Below, piece after piece: positions 1 to 8,564 of a stretch of 64,000 nt of DNA. The notes below the pieces were generated by a model, which did no database searches, was not told the origin of the DNA, and worked only from the letters and a program-made list of their open reading frames with translations. Location: NCBI RefSeq assembly GCF_029338255.1, contig NZ_CP119787.1, positions 2,929,631-2,993,630 on the forward strand. The letters are read 5' to 3'. How positions within the stretch are numbered: the first letter of the stretch is position 1; each line of letters opens with the position of its first letter. The DNA is from Haloarcula halobia. GTDB taxonomy: Archaea; Halobacteriota; Halobacteria; Halobacteriales; Haloarculaceae. The translations under genes were made by a program, and so were the position numbers.

Positions 1-317
1 AGCAGGTCAAGGCCGCCGAGCTCAACACGGCGCTGTCGGCCGCGGACTTCGACGAGGACCAGCAGGAGGTCATAGAGTCGATGGCCGACGCCATCGTCTC
101 GCAGCTGCTCGCCGCGCCGACCCGGAGTCTCCGGGACGCCGCAGAGGACGACGACTGGTCGACCATCCACACCGCCCTGGAGCTGTTCGACCCCGAGTTC
201 GGCCCCGAGGACGCCCCGTCGCCGGCCGCACTCGAGGGGGCCAGCCCCGAGGACGTCCCGGCCGAGATGCGCGACCGGATGCCCAAGGCGGCACTCGAAC
301 AGCTCACCGACGACTGA
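1..317 (+). CDS. hemA: Glutamyl-tRNA reductase, C-terminal part
   Basis: The reading frame enters from the left edge (first full codon at base 3) and runs to TGA at 315-317, giving about 104 residues. The segment MADAIVSQLLAAPTRSLRDA followed by an acidic DPEF stretch matches, from memory, the C-terminal dimerisation helix and tail of haloarchaeal glutamyl-tRNA reductase. That enzyme reduces glutamyl-tRNA to glutamate-1-semialdehyde, the first committed step of C5-pathway tetrapyrrole synthesis. The catalytic and NADPH domains lie outside the window, so activity cannot be judged. The next gene starts one base after the stop, suggesting cotranscription. Confidence 0.82.
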   Translation, partial: QVKAAELNTALSAADFDEDQQEVIESMADAIVSQLLAAPTRSLRDAAEDDDWSTIHTALELFDPEFGPEDAPSPAALEGASPEDVPAEMRDRMPKAALEQLTDD

Positions 318-318
318 G

Positions 319-609
319 ATGGTCGAGCCCGTTCCGGTCGTCGTGGGCGTCGGTATCGTCGTCCTCGCCGCGAGCGGACTCCTGGAGGTGACCGGCTACA
401 CCGAACAGCAGCGCCTCGACCACCGCCGCCTGATGCAGGCGTTCACCTACGGGAGCCTTGTCGTGGTGGCCTTCGGCCTCGCCGCGGTGTGGTACGGCCT
501 CCGGAACGCGTCGCTGCCGACCTGGCTCTTCGTCGCCATCAACGTCACCGTCGTCACCGTCGTCATCGCCCAGTGGCGCCTCCGGAGGGCCCTCTCGAAC
601 GACGAGTGA
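319..609 (+). CDS. Small three-helix membrane protein
   Basis: A 96-residue protein of unknown function. Three hydrophobic segments are visible at about residues 5-23, 41-60 and 68-86, with a charged loop (EQQRLDHRR) between the first two and a basic C-terminus. The ATG follows the hemA stop by a single base, so translation is probably coupled to hemA. No catalytic motif is visible. Position beside a heme gene does not by itself imply a heme role. Confidence 0.7.
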   Translation: MVEPVPVVVGVGIVVLAASGLLEVTGYTEQQRLDHRRLMQAFTYGSLVVVAFGLAAVWYGLRNASLPTWLFVAINVTVVTVVIAQWRLRRALSNDE

Positions 610-666
610 GCGGCGGCCGCCACGGGCGACGCAACTGTTTTGCACCTGGCAGCCGACTGATGGGAC

Positions 667-945
667 ATGGCAGACGTACTCCCCGACGCCGAGATAGCGG
701 ACCGGATGCCGGACGGCTGGGCACGCGAGGACGACGAGATCGTCCGGGCCTTCGACTTCGACGGCTATCTGGACGCGTCGGGCTTCCTGAGCGCCGCGGC
801 GGGACTAGCCGAGGACGCCTGGCACCACCCGGAGATGACCATCACCTGGGGCGAGGTGGCGGTCCGGCTCACGACCCACGACGCCGGCGGCATCACCGAG
901 AAGGACATCGACCTGGCCGAGCGGCTCAACGGCATCTACGGCTGA
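667..945 (+). CDS. Pterin-4a-carbinolamine dehydratase family protein
   Basis: A 92-residue cytosolic protein of the PCD/DCoH family. The signature HHPEMTITWGEVAVRLTTHD, with the paired histidines, the tryptophan and the final TH, is the family active-site pattern, and the length is typical. Characterised members dehydrate 4a-hydroxytetrahydrobiopterin during pterin recycling. Haloarchaea often carry the gene without an obvious aromatic amino acid hydroxylase beside it, so the physiological substrate here is open. The stop lies one base before the next ATG, indicating an operon with the LWR-salt gene. Confidence 0.88.
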   Translation: MADVLPDAEIADRMPDGWAREDDEIVRAFDFDGYLDASGFLSAAAGLAEDAWHHPEMTITWGEVAVRLTTHDAGGITEKDIDLAERLNGIYG

Positions 946-946
946 G

Positions 947-1363
947 ATGACCCCGAGCGAGGGAGCGCCGACGCCTCCCCGCGACGCCCCGGCCCGCTAC
1001 GTGTTCAGAGTCGAGTTCCGACTCGACCCGGCGACACCGGATCTGTCCGCCGACCCCGACACCTTCGAGACGACGCTGTACCGCCGGGCAGACCCCCCGG
1101 ACGAGGAGGGGTGGCGATTCTTCCGGGACAACTGCTGGCGCGGGAACCTCGCCGACGAGGCGCACTTTTGCCGACTGGCCACGGAGGCGCTCGGCGTCCG
1201 GGTCGTCTCGGCGTCGTTCCGCGAGCTGCAGGCGACCGACGACTACCTCGAGGACCTCGAGGGCGCCATCGCGGCGGACCTCGAGGCGTTCAACGCCGAC
1301 GACGTCACGGAGGTGCTCTCGAAGTACCTCGGGAGCTCGATTCGCAGTGAGGCGAGCGACTGA
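947..1363 (+). CDS. LWR-salt family protein
   Basis: A 138-residue protein that I recognise as the haloarchaeal LWR-salt family, named for a Leu-Trp-Arg motif. The fold-defining segments are present: RYVFRVEFRLDP near residue 22, GWRFFRDNCWRGN around residues 50-62, and the C-terminal FNADDVTEVLSKYLGSSI. In this copy the leucine of LWR is a cysteine (NCWRGN). There are no membrane segments or known catalytic residues; the function of the family is unknown. It starts one base after the pterin dehydratase stop. Confidence 0.82.
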   Translation: MTPSEGAPTPPRDAPARYVFRVEFRLDPATPDLSADPDTFETTLYRRADPPDEEGWRFFRDNCWRGNLADEAHFCRLATEALGVRVVSASFRELQATDDYLEDLEGAIAADLEAFNADDVTEVLSKYLGSSIRSEASD

Positions 1364-1427
1364 GGCCGCCGGTCGTCGACCGGGGGTCTGTAAGCCATTC
1401 GCTACCCGGGAGTCGGGGCAGAAAGAC

Positions 1428-1433
1428 TTTATC
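1428..1433 (+). promoter_or_regulatory. TATA-like box for the HAD hydrolase gene
   Basis: TTTATC lies 30 bases before the ATG at 1463, the usual spacing for a haloarchaeal promoter giving a leaderless or nearly leaderless transcript. Confidence 0.5.
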
Positions 1434-1462
1434 GGTCTCGCCCCTAGTCTCACAGTCCCCTG

Positions 1463-2095
1463 ATGACCGACCAGTACGACTTCTGGTTGTTCGATCTCGA
1501 CGGCACGCTCGTCGACATCGAGCCCTGGTATCCCCGGCGCGTGATGGACCGGGTCGGCGACCGACTCGGCGTCGGGTTCACCGACCGGGAGGTGCGGTTG
1601 CTCTGGTACGGCTTCGGCGGCGCGCGCGACAGGTTCCTCGCGGATGAGGGCATCGACCCGGGGCGGTTCTGGGCGGTCTTCCACGAGGAGGAGGACCCAC
1701 GGAAGCGCGCCGAGGCCACCTATATCTACGACGATGCCGAGCGGTTCCTCGCGGAGCGTCCGGAACCGGTGGGGCTGGTGACACACTGCCAGGAGTACCT
1801 CACCGCCCCCGTGCTCGAGCACCTCGACATCGGCGACTGGTTCGAGACGGTCGTCTGCTGTGACGAGGACATCGGCTGGAAACCCGATCCCACTCCCGTC
1901 CAGCTCGCGATGCGCGACATGGGCGTCGCCCACAACGGCCACGTCGGCGCCCTGGCGGGCGACAACCCCGCCGACATCGGCGCGGCGTGGAACGCCGGCC
2001 TCGACGGCGTCCACGTCCAGCGCCGCTCCCACGAGGCCGACGGCTACTGCGTGATGGGCGACCACCGCGTCGAGTCGCTGCTCGACTTGCGCTAG
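1463..2095 (+). CDS. HAD-superfamily hydrolase (phosphoglycolate phosphatase-like)
   Basis: A 210-residue soluble protein with the HAD motifs: motif I FDLDGTLVD near residues 9-17 (nucleophile aspartate), motif II around VTHC, a lysine in GWKPDP as motif III, and motif IV near AGDNPADIGAA, which binds Mg2+. A helical cap lies between motifs I and II. This arrangement is typical of subfamily I phosphatases acting on small phosphorylated metabolites such as 2-phosphoglycolate; the real substrate cannot be assigned. Its TAG stop overlaps the TAG of the convergent downstream gene within the palindrome CTAG. Confidence 0.85.
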   Translation: MTDQYDFWLFDLDGTLVDIEPWYPRRVMDRVGDRLGVGFTDREVRLLWYGFGGARDRFLADEGIDPGRFWAVFHEEEDPRKRAEATYIYDDAERFLAERPEPVGLVTHCQEYLTAPVLEHLDIGDWFETVVCCDEDIGWKPDPTPVQLAMRDMGVAHNGHVGALAGDNPADIGAAWNAGLDGVHVQRRSHEADGYCVMGDHRVESLLDLR

Positions 2096-3021
2096 GGCAG
2101 ATAGTCCCAGTTCTCGACGGCCACTGACTCCCCGGCAGGGAACCCCTCGTGCCCCGACGGCACGGCCACCCAGCCGTCGGCTCGCGTCACCGTCTCGAGG
2201 TCGGCGCCCGGCATCGGCGTCGCCTCGCCGTCGCCAAGCGAGACGGGGGCGAACGACCGGAGCGACGCGTCGCTCGCCAGCCCGTCGGTCAGCGTCGCCG
2301 TCCGGGTCGGGTGGGCCGCGAGCGGGGCCCCGGCAAAGCTCTTGAGTAGCGGCCTGAGCAACTTGACGGCCGCGACGCGGGCGCCGACGGGTGACTCCGG
2401 CAGGAGGAGCACTGGGCGGTCCTGGACGACGGCCAGGCCCGTCTCGCCCCCGGGGTCGACGGCGATGCAGTCGGCGGCGACGTCGCCGAGGTCGGCGACC
2501 ACCGATCGGAGGGTATCGCCCCGTTCGGTGCCCGTCACCACGACCACGTCACGGGTCAGGTCCCGCTGGACGGCCATCCGGAGCGCGGGCGCGTCGTCGG
2601 CGACGGCGTTCCGGTAGGTCACCTTGCCGCCCCAGCGGTCGACGTACTGGGCGAGCGTGAACCCGGCGGTCTCGACGCCGCCCTCGCCGCCCGCCTCGGG
2701 CGCGGCCACCTCGTCGCCCGTCGGAACGATGCCGACCTGCGGGCGCTGTCTGACGAGCAGTTCGCCGACGCCGGCGGCCTTCAGCAGGCCGACGTCGCCC
2801 GGGCGCACCTGCGTCCCGGCCTCGAAGACGACGTCGTCGGGCGCGATGTCGGCGCCCTGGACGGGGGCGTTCGCCGTCGCGTCCGTCGCCAGCACGCGAC
2901 CCACGGCCACCGACAGGGGGACCCGGTCGGTCCGGTCGACCGGGATCGCGTAGCCGCCGAGGGTCCGTCGCGCTGTCTCGAGCGAGAGGCGGCCCCCATC
3001 CCCGGACGATGCTGCGGTCAT
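2092..3021 (-). CDS. Shortened MoeA-like molybdopterin-binding protein
   Basis: A 309-residue protein related to MoeA, which inserts molybdate into adenylylated molybdopterin. The N-terminus (VPLSVAVGRVLATDATA), the segment EAGTQVRPGDVGLLKAAG and the strand VGIVPTGDEV before the MogA-like domain are clear MoeA landmarks. Two things are missing: the SAMDGYA segment with its adjoining central beta-domain, since the N-terminal part joins almost directly to EAGTQVRPG, and the TGGxSxGxxD motif, which is replaced by VVVTGTERGDT. It is about 100 residues shorter than MoeA and is probably a non-catalytic or specialised paralogue. I chose the ATG at 3021, which leaves 89 bases to the divergent gene. 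Confidence 0.72.
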   Translation of the reverse strand: MTAASSGDGGRLSLETARRTLGGYAIPVDRTDRVPLSVAVGRVLATDATANAPVQGADIAPDDVVFEAGTQVRPGDVGLLKAAGVGELLVRQRPQVGIVPTGDEVAAPEAGGEGGVETAGFTLAQYVDRWGGKVTYRNAVADDAPALRMAVQRDLTRDVVVVTGTERGDTLRSVVADLGDVAADCIAVDPGGETGLAVVQDRPVLLLPESPVGARVAAVKLLRPLLKSFAGAPLAAHPTRTATLTDGLASDASLRSFAPVSLGDGEATPMPGADLETVTRADGWVAVPSGHEGFPAGESVAVENWDYLP

Positions 3022-3110
3022 ACCCGCACCTCGGGCCGGTGGGCAAAAAGCGACGGGGCCGAGAGCGGGGCCGAACAAGATTTATCTCCCGTCCAGTTCG
3101 CCCAGACACC

Positions 3111-3884
3111 ATGGTCCTCCCGCAGTTGCTCGCCCTCGTCTTCGCCGCCGTCGGCCTCTATCTCCTCTGGTCCGGCCTCCGGCAGCTGGTGCCGGTCTAT
3201 CACGTCCTCCGGAACGATCCGATGCCGGTGCGGTCGCTGTCGGGTCACGCCGGTCCCGTGGAACTCCTCGGGACGGCCGTCGCCGGCGACGAGGGCACCG
3301 TCACCGCGCCGTTCACCGGCAGCGAGTGTCTGGCCTACACCTACGAGGTCGAGGAGCGCCGCTCCTCGGGGAAGACCACCCACTGGGAGACGCTGGATTC
3401 GGGGCAGGGCGGCGTCGACTTCGTCCTCGACGACGGCACCGACCGGGTCCGTGTCGACCCCACGGGCGCCGACGTCCACTTCGAGGCCCACAGCGTCACC
3501 GTTCCGCCGGGGACGGAGCTGCCCGACCGGCTGGCGCGCTACGTCGCGTCGACCGATAGCGTCGACGCCCAGGATCGGACGGTGAACCTGCTGGTGACGG
3601 AACTCGACGTTGGCAACAGGCAGCGGTTCACCGAACGTCGCCTCGACGTGGGCGAGCAGGGCTACGTCTACGGCGTGGCCCGTCGCGGCCCCCCACCGGA
3701 GTGGGGCAGTGACCTCGTCGACGCCGTCGTCGGGGCGGGCGACGCCGCGCCGGCGTTCGTCATCTCCGATACGAGCGAGCGGGGCACCGCCTGGCGGATC
3801 GCCCGGGAGGCGCTGTGGCGTCTCGTCGTGGGCGCCGTCCTCACGGTGGTGCTGCTCGGGTTTCTCGCCTCGTTCGTTCCGTGA
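3111..3884 (+). CDS. GIDE-domain membrane protein
   Basis: A 257-residue protein with a membrane helix at residues 2-20, a soluble domain, and a C-terminal helix at about 232-254. The middle holds features I associate with the GIDE/MULAN-type domain: TAPFTGSECLAYTYEVEE, then HWETLDSG and a GYVYGVARR segment. In eukaryotes this domain sits in mitochondrial E3 ligases, but prokaryotic copies lack the RING finger, as does this one, so ligase activity should not be assumed. The start is the ATG at 3111. The following gene is 88 bases away on the same strand. Confidence 0.7.
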   Translation: MVLPQLLALVFAAVGLYLLWSGLRQLVPVYHVLRNDPMPVRSLSGHAGPVELLGTAVAGDEGTVTAPFTGSECLAYTYEVEERRSSGKTTHWETLDSGQGGVDFVLDDGTDRVRVDPTGADVHFEAHSVTVPPGTELPDRLARYVASTDSVDAQDRTVNLLVTELDVGNRQRFTERRLDVGEQGYVYGVARRGPPPEWGSDLVDAVVGAGDAAPAFVISDTSERGTAWRIAREALWRLVVGAVLTVVLLGFLASFVP

Positions 3885-3972
3885 CGGAATCCGGTGGAAT
3901 CCCCGTGCCCTGGTGACGTGGAACACGACGCCGACCGCCGGGTTTAACGCACCGCCACCCCAAGGAGCGGGT

Positions 3973-4329
3973 ATGTCAGCGCTGCGAGAGGCGTTACGAG
4001 ACCTCCCCGATGCCGTGTTTGCGGACGTACTCGAATCCGAAGACGCGTACCTGTTCGTCCTCGACCTGCCGGGCGTCGATGCCGGGACCCTCGACGTCAG
4101 CGTCGAGGGCGGGCGACTCATCATCGAGGGACAGCGCACCAAAGAGGTCCCCCGGGAGTTCCGGTTCGTCCGCGAGGACCGGTCCGTGTTTCTCGACGTC
4201 GAGCTCCCGCTCCCGCCGGACGCCACCGGCCGCGGGGCCGAGGGTACCGTCGAGCGCGGCGTCCTCGAGCTCCGGCTCCCGAAGGCATCGTCCGCGCCGA
4301 GCACCACGATTCCCATCGACGAGGCCTGA
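3973..4329 (+). CDS. Hsp20/alpha-crystallin family small heat-shock protein
   Basis: A 118-residue chaperone. The alpha-crystallin domain is seen in LFVLDLPGVDAGTLDVSVEG, LIIEGQR and the closing GVLELRLPK, the family A-x-x-x-G-V-L motif (here EGTVERGVLELRLPK). Members form oligomers that hold unfolding proteins. The N-terminal arm is short and there is no clear C-terminal I-x-I/V anchor, only TTIPIDE, which may serve as one (IPI). The gene is followed 18 bases later by the ABC1 kinase gene, so the two may be cotranscribed. Confidence 0.86.
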   Translation: MSALREALRDLPDAVFADVLESEDAYLFVLDLPGVDAGTLDVSVEGGRLIIEGQRTKEVPREFRFVREDRSVFLDVELPLPPDATGRGAEGTVERGVLELRLPKASSAPSTTIPIDEA

Positions 4330-4347
4330 CATCGGGGTGCCCTGTCG

Positions 4348-6057
4348 GTGAACTTCCGCGCCTACTGGCGATTCTTCGTCGTCGCCCGCCAGTTCCTCCC
4401 GCTGTTGCTGGCGTACGCCCGCGACCGCAAGCGGTTCGTGCTGTTCGGGTCGTCCCGGCAGGTGACACCCGAGCAGCGTCGCGCCCGCGCACAGTCGCTG
4501 CTCGACTCGCTGCTCACCCTCGGACCGACGTTCATCAAGCTCGGACAGCTGCTCTCGACGCGCCCGGACGTCCTCCCGCCCGAGTACATCGACGAGTTCT
4601 CGAAGCTCCAGGACCGGGTGCCACCCGCCGCCTGGGCCGAGGCGAAGGTCGTCCTGGAGGAGGACCTCGGCCCGATCGAGGAGCGCTTCGACGAGTTCGA
4701 GACGGAGGCGATAAGCGGGGCGTCGCTCGGACAGGTGTACCGGGCGTCCGTCGACGGCGACCCGGTCGCGGTGAAGATTCGCCGCCCCGGCATCGAGGAC
4801 CTGGTCGAGGCCGACCTCCGGGTCATCAAGTGGTCGCTCCCGATAATCATGTACTTCGTCGGCGAGGCCCGGTCGTTCTCCCTGGAGACGCTGGCCGACG
4901 AGTTCAGCAAGACCATCCGCGAGGAGATGGACTACGAGCGAGAGGCCCGCATGCTCACCGAGATACGGGGGAACTTCCTCGAGAACGACCGCATCCGCAT
5001 CCCCACCGTGCGGGACTCCCACTCGACCCGGCGGGTGCTGACCATGGAGTACGTCCCCGGGACGAAGATTAACGACCTCGACGACCTGGACGAACGGGGC
5101 ATCGACCGCACCGAGCTCGCAGAGACGCTCCAACGGTCGTACCTCCAGATGATAATCGACGACGGCGTCTTCCACGCCGACCCCCACCCGGGCAACCTCG
5201 CGGTCCAGGACGACGGGACGCTCGTCTTCTACGACTTCGGGATGTCCGGCCGTGTCGACCCGTTCGTCCAGGACAAGATCGTCGACTTCTACGCGGCGGT
5301 GGCCGACCAGAACATCGACGCCATCCTCGACGCCCTCATCGAGATGGGTACCCTCTCGCCGGAGGCCGACCGGCAGGTGATGGGCGACGTGATGGAACTG
5401 GCCATCGCCGACGCCCGCGGGGAGGACATCGAGCAGTACCGCGTCCAGCAGATCGTCCAGCAGGTCGAGGACACCATCTACGAGTTCCCCCTTCGCCTGC
5501 CCTCGAACCTGGCGCTCGTCTTGCGGGTCGCGACGGTCGTCGAGGGAGTCTGTGTGACGCTGGACCCGGACTTCGACTTCATCGAGGTCGCGACGGGGTA
5601 CCTCCAGTCGCAGGGCTTCATCGCCGCCGGCGCCCGGAGTTTCGTCGAAGACCGGGCCCGGGAGGTCCAGGATGCCACGCGGTCGGCGGTCCGCATCCCG
5701 CCGAAGCTCGAGTCGGTGCTGGACCGCGTCGAGCGCGAGGACCTGGTCGTCAGGGCCGACATCGAGGACTCCGACCGCCTGCTCGAGCGGATGACCAAAC
5801 GGCTCATCCTGGGCATGTTGCTCGCGAGCACGCTGTTCTCGACGGCGTTCCTCTATGCCGAGTCGACCCAGCTCGTCGCGGCCGTCGCCGGTGCCGTCGT
5901 CCTGGCGCTCGTCGCGGGCCTGTGGTGGTCGTTCCGGACGAAGAAGGGCGTGCGAGCCAAGCCCCAGTTCACCCGCCAGAGCATGCGCGAACGGGAGGTG
6001 GAGCCCTCCGGGGGGCTCGCGACCTCGTTCGACGACGAGGGCGGCGACGGGTCCTGA
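4348..6057 (+). CDS. ABC1/UbiB family atypical kinase-like protein
   Basis: A 569-residue protein of the ABC1/UbiB (AarF) family. Motifs in order: [13 protein letters not shown] near residue 62 (the KxGQ family signature), [10 protein letters not shown] near 124 (the modified glycine loop), VAVKIRRPG with the kinase lysine, HADPHPGN near 276 and FYDFGMSGR near 294 (metal-binding DFG). A hydrophobic C-terminal pair of helices lies at about residues 488-530, so it is membrane anchored. Relatives support ubiquinone synthesis and act as ATPases; haloarchaea use menaquinone, so the role is inferred to be quinone or lipid related. The start is GTG at 4348, 18 bases after Hsp20. Confidence 0.88.
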   Translation: MNFRAYWRFFVVARQFLPLLLAYARDRKRFVLFGSSRQVTPEQRRARAQSLLDSLLTLGPTFIKLGQLLSTRPDVLPPEYIDEFSKLQDRVPPAAWAEAKVVLEEDLGPIEERFDEFETEAISGASLGQVYRASVDGDPVAVKIRRPGIEDLVEADLRVIKWSLPIIMYFVGEARSFSLETLADEFSKTIREEMDYEREARMLTEIRGNFLENDRIRIPTVRDSHSTRRVLTMEYVPGTKINDLDDLDERGIDRTELAETLQRSYLQMIIDDGVFHADPHPGNLAVQDDGTLVFYDFGMSGRVDPFVQDKIVDFYAAVADQNIDAILDALIEMGTLSPEADRQVMGDVMELAIADARGEDIEQYRVQQIVQQVEDTIYEFPLRLPSNLALVLRVATVVEGVCVTLDPDFDFIEVATGYLQSQGFIAAGARSFVEDRAREVQDATRSAVRIPPKLESVLDRVEREDLVVRADIEDSDRLLERMTKRLILGMLLASTLFSTAFLYAESTQLVAAVAGAVVLALVAGLWWSFRTKKGVRAKPQFTRQSMREREVEPSGGLATSFDDEGGDGS

Positions 6058-6094
6058 ACGGGCCCGACGGCCGCGCTTGCGCCATTCCAAACCG

Positions 6095-6100
6095 TTTATA
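6095..6100 (+). promoter_or_regulatory. TATA box of the eIF5A-agmatinase operon
   Basis: TTTATA in the context accgtttatacc lies 25-30 bases upstream of the eIF5A ATG, implying a leaderless transcript. Confidence 0.6.
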
Positions 6101-6124
6101 CCGGCACGGGAGCAATCCCGCCGT

Positions 6125-6505
6125 ATGGCAAAAGAGCAGACCGAGGTTCGTGAACTCGACGAGGGCAGCTACGTGATGATCGAGGACACCCCGTGCAAGA
6201 TAGACTCCTACAGCACGGCAAAGCCCGGCAAACACGGCAGCGCGAAGGCCCGCATCGACGCCCGTGGCGTCTTCGACAAGAAAAAGCGGTCGCTGTCCCA
6301 GCCCGTCGACGCGAAGGTGTGGGTCCCCATCATCACCCGAAAGCAGGGCCAGGTCGTCTCGACGGACGGCGACGACGCCCAGGTGATGGACCTGGACACA
6401 TACGAGACGTTCACCATGCGCCAGCCCGAGGACGTCGACCTCCAGCCCGACGACGAGATCGAGTACTTAGAGTACGAGGACCAGCGCCTCATCACCCGGT
6501 CGTAA
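6125..6505 (+). CDS. eif5a: Translation factor aIF5A (eIF5A/EF-P homologue)
   Basis: A 126-residue protein. The exposed loop [12 protein letters not shown] places the hypusination lysine at residue 36, matching STxKxGKHGxAK of eIF5A. The N-terminal SH3-like barrel and C-terminal OB domain fill the usual length. The modified factor enters the ribosome at the E-site and helps peptide bond formation on difficult sequences such as proline runs. It is followed two bases after its stop by an agmatinase-family gene, and deoxyhypusine synthase, which modifies this lysine, lies 3.5 kb downstream, so the whole modification route is local. Confidence 0.95.
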   Translation: MAKEQTEVRELDEGSYVMIEDTPCKIDSYSTAKPGKHGSAKARIDARGVFDKKKRSLSQPVDAKVWVPIITRKQGQVVSTDGDDAQVMDLDTYETFTMRQPEDVDLQPDDEIEYLEYEDQRLITRS

Positions 6506-6507
6506 GG

Positions 6508-7305
6508 ATGTTCCCCGGCGCTGGCGCGGCGCGCGAGAACGCCCGGTACGCGCTCGTGGGCGCGCCCCTCGACGCCTCCACGTCGTTCCGGCCCGGGGCC
6601 CGTTTTGGCCCGCGCCGCGTCCGCCAGTTCGCCGAGCAGTTCGACGACTACGACCGCCACACCGGCCAGCACTTCACGAAACTGGCCGTCTACGACCACG
6701 GCGACGTCGGCCCGACGGCCGACACCGCGGAGTACCTCACGTTCCTGGAGAGCGCCCTCGGGGAGTTCGACCGCGAGGGCGCGACGCCGCTGCTGGTCGG
6801 CGGCGAACACACCGTCTCCGTCGCCGGCGTACGCGCGCTCGACCCGGACGTGTTCGTCTGTCTCGACGCCCACCTCGACCTGCGGGCGTCCTACGCCGGC
6901 GACGTGTACTCGCACGCGACGGTGACCCATCACGCACTGGAGGTCGCGGACCGCGCCGTCGTACTGGGTGCCCGGACCGGGTCCGAGGCCGAGTGGGATC
7001 GGGCCACAGAGAGCGACGTGACCGTCGTCCCGCCCGAGGACGTGGCCGACTGGACGCCCGACATCGAGGGCGAGCGGGCCTACCTCTCGGTCGACGTCGA
7101 CGCGGCCGACCCCGGGTTCGCACCGGGGACCGGGACGCCGGAGCCGTTCGGCCTCGACCCCACCGAGATGCACGACGTCGTCCGGGCGGTTGCGCCCCAC
7201 GCCGTCGGGTTCGACGTCGTCGAGGTCAACGACAGGGACGACGGCCAGGCGGCGACGCTGGCCGCGAAGCTCCTGCGGGCGTTCGTCTTCGCCCACGCGG
7301 CGTAG
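6508..7305 (+). CDS. speB: Agmatinase-family ureohydrolase
   Basis: A 265-residue metalloenzyme of the arginase/agmatinase family. The manganese-binding motifs are present: GGEHTVS at 98-104, DAHLDLR at 120-126 and SVDVDAADP near residue 190. Agmatinases release urea from agmatine to give putrescine. Its placement directly after the eIF5A gene, with only two bases between, fits a role in providing the polyamine or agmatine-derived donor for deoxyhypusine; published work on halophilic archaea has linked agmatine metabolism to eIF5A modification. Strict substrate (agmatine, or a modified agmatinyl form) cannot be read from the sequence. Confidence 0.88.
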   Translation: MFPGAGAARENARYALVGAPLDASTSFRPGARFGPRRVRQFAEQFDDYDRHTGQHFTKLAVYDHGDVGPTADTAEYLTFLESALGEFDREGATPLLVGGEHTVSVAGVRALDPDVFVCLDAHLDLRASYAGDVYSHATVTHHALEVADRAVVLGARTGSEAEWDRATESDVTVVPPEDVADWTPDIEGERAYLSVDVDAADPGFAPGTGTPEPFGLDPTEMHDVVRAVAPHAVGFDVVEVNDRDDGQAATLAAKLLRAFVFAHAA

Positions 7306-7358
7306 ATACATTCGGGACCGGACTGCTACATACACCGATATAGCCCTGTTAGCAACTG

Positions 7359-7364
7359 TTTTAC
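7359..7364 (+). promoter_or_regulatory. Possible TATA-like box before zinc-ribbon gene
   Basis: TTTTAC in the context actgttttacgc lies 31 bases before the ATG at 7395. The match is only moderate. Confidence 0.35.
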
Positions 7365-7394
7365 GCGGGTCCGGTGTGTGACCAGGTACCGAGG

Positions 7395-7760
7395 ATGGGA
7401 AGGGCACTGCACTGTACGGCCTGTCGGCTCCGGAGCGCGTACAACCGGGCCGTGGTCGACGTCGTCCGCGACGAGGCCATCGGCTGTCTCTGTACGAACT
7501 GCATCGCGACCTTCTTCGGGAAGTCGCTCGACCGGTACGAGCAGGACGACGGTGGCTGTGTCCTCTGTGACCGCGACGGGTTCATGGCCCTCCCCAAGTG
7601 GGAAGCCGTGACCGTCCAGGTCGACGGCGACGTCCACATCCACGGTGTGGACTTCGACGTGACGCCCGAGACGCCGCGGCTCTGTGACCATCACCTCCAC
7701 GACCTGTGTGACGAGCGGGTGCGCGACGACCTGCCCGACCCCGCGCCCGGGACGCCCTGA
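7395..7760 (+). CDS. Haloarchaeal zinc-ribbon protein
   Basis: A 121-residue protein not assignable to a named family. Three cysteine pairs are visible near the N-terminus: CTAC, CLCTNC and CVLC, then a C-terminal part with LCDHHLHDLC, rich in His and Cys. This suggests two metal sites. There is no HTH or membrane segment. I chose the ATG at 7395 preceded by a short purine-rich GAGG; a GTG at 7374 would add seven residues. The next gene also encodes an N-terminal CxxC/CxxC protein. Confidence 0.68.
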   Translation: MGRALHCTACRLRSAYNRAVVDVVRDEAIGCLCTNCIATFFGKSLDRYEQDDGGCVLCDRDGFMALPKWEAVTVQVDGDVHIHGVDFDVTPETPRLCDHHLHDLCDERVRDDLPDPAPGTP

Positions 7761-7805
7761 AACCACCTGGGGCCGTTTTATTAGGGGCGACGGAATAGAC
7801 CGACC

Positions 7806-8528
7806 ATGGACCGTCTCTCGTCGTGTTACTTCTGTGGCGTCGCCCACGACGTATCGCTCTCCGAGTATCCGGTCGTACCCAAGCAGCTCCACCCGAGCGA
7901 GCAGACCCAGCAGACCGTCGTCCTCTGTTCGACCTGCCGCCGGAAGCTCGCCACCGTCGTCGAGACCGTCGTCACGGCGGCCCGAGAAGACCAGGGCCCC
8001 CGGGAAACAGCGGCGACCGGCGACGCGGAAACGGCCGACGGGGACGTGAGCGGTCTCGTCGACGAGTCGGGCCTCGACCCACAGCCGGAGTCGACGGTAG
8101 TCCACGATGCGAACGAGACCCCGGTCGAGGAGAGTCCCGAGAGCGACACGGATGCGGTGGCGCCGGCCGAAGACCCGCCGACCGCGAGCGCGGCGGAATC
8201 GGGTGACGGTGCCGGGGCCGACGAGCGCGGCTCGGGCGCCGACGTGGCAGGTGCCACGCCGGCGGACCGCGAGGCGGACGCGGACGAGCCCGACCCACCG
8301 GCCTCGAGCGACGAGGACGACGGGCAGCCGGCCCTCACCAGACTGGAGTACAGCAAGGTGATGCGCCTGCTCCAGAATCGCCCGTTCCCGGTCGACCGGG
8401 CCGAGATTCGCGAGGTGGCGGTCAACGCCTACGACATCGACCCCGAGCAGTTCGACGCCATCACCGAGGCGGCGATAGAGCGGGGCCTCATCGGCGAGGA
8501 GGACGGGCAGTTCGTCAGCACGGAGTGA
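7806..8528 (+). CDS. Zinc-finger protein with acidic linker and C-terminal winged-helix-like domain
   Basis: A 240-residue protein of unknown role in three parts. Residues 1-50 hold two cysteine pairs (CYFC near residue 7 and CSTC near 42), forming a probable zinc ribbon. Residues 55-175 are a low-complexity linker rich in Asp, Glu, Ala and Ser with no predicted fold. Residues 178-240 (LTRLEYSKVMRLLQNRPFPV onward) look like a helical DNA- or protein-binding domain ending in GLIGEEDGQFV. The layout suggests an adaptor or regulator. Confidence 0.68.
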   Translation: MDRLSSCYFCGVAHDVSLSEYPVVPKQLHPSEQTQQTVVLCSTCRRKLATVVETVVTAAREDQGPRETAATGDAETADGDVSGLVDESGLDPQPESTVVHDANETPVEESPESDTDAVAPAEDPPTASAAESGDGAGADERGSGADVAGATPADREADADEPDPPASSDEDDGQPALTRLEYSKVMRLLQNRPFPVDRAEIREVAVNAYDIDPEQFDAITEAAIERGLIGEEDGQFVSTE

Positions 8529-8564
8529 GAAAAGCATACCAGCGGGGGGCCTGAACCCCCGTCT

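Noticed and set aside
3994-6090. Minus-strand open frame of 698 codons opposite the Hsp20 and ABC1 genes
   Set aside because: Shadow of the plus-strand genes, with no recognisable domain.
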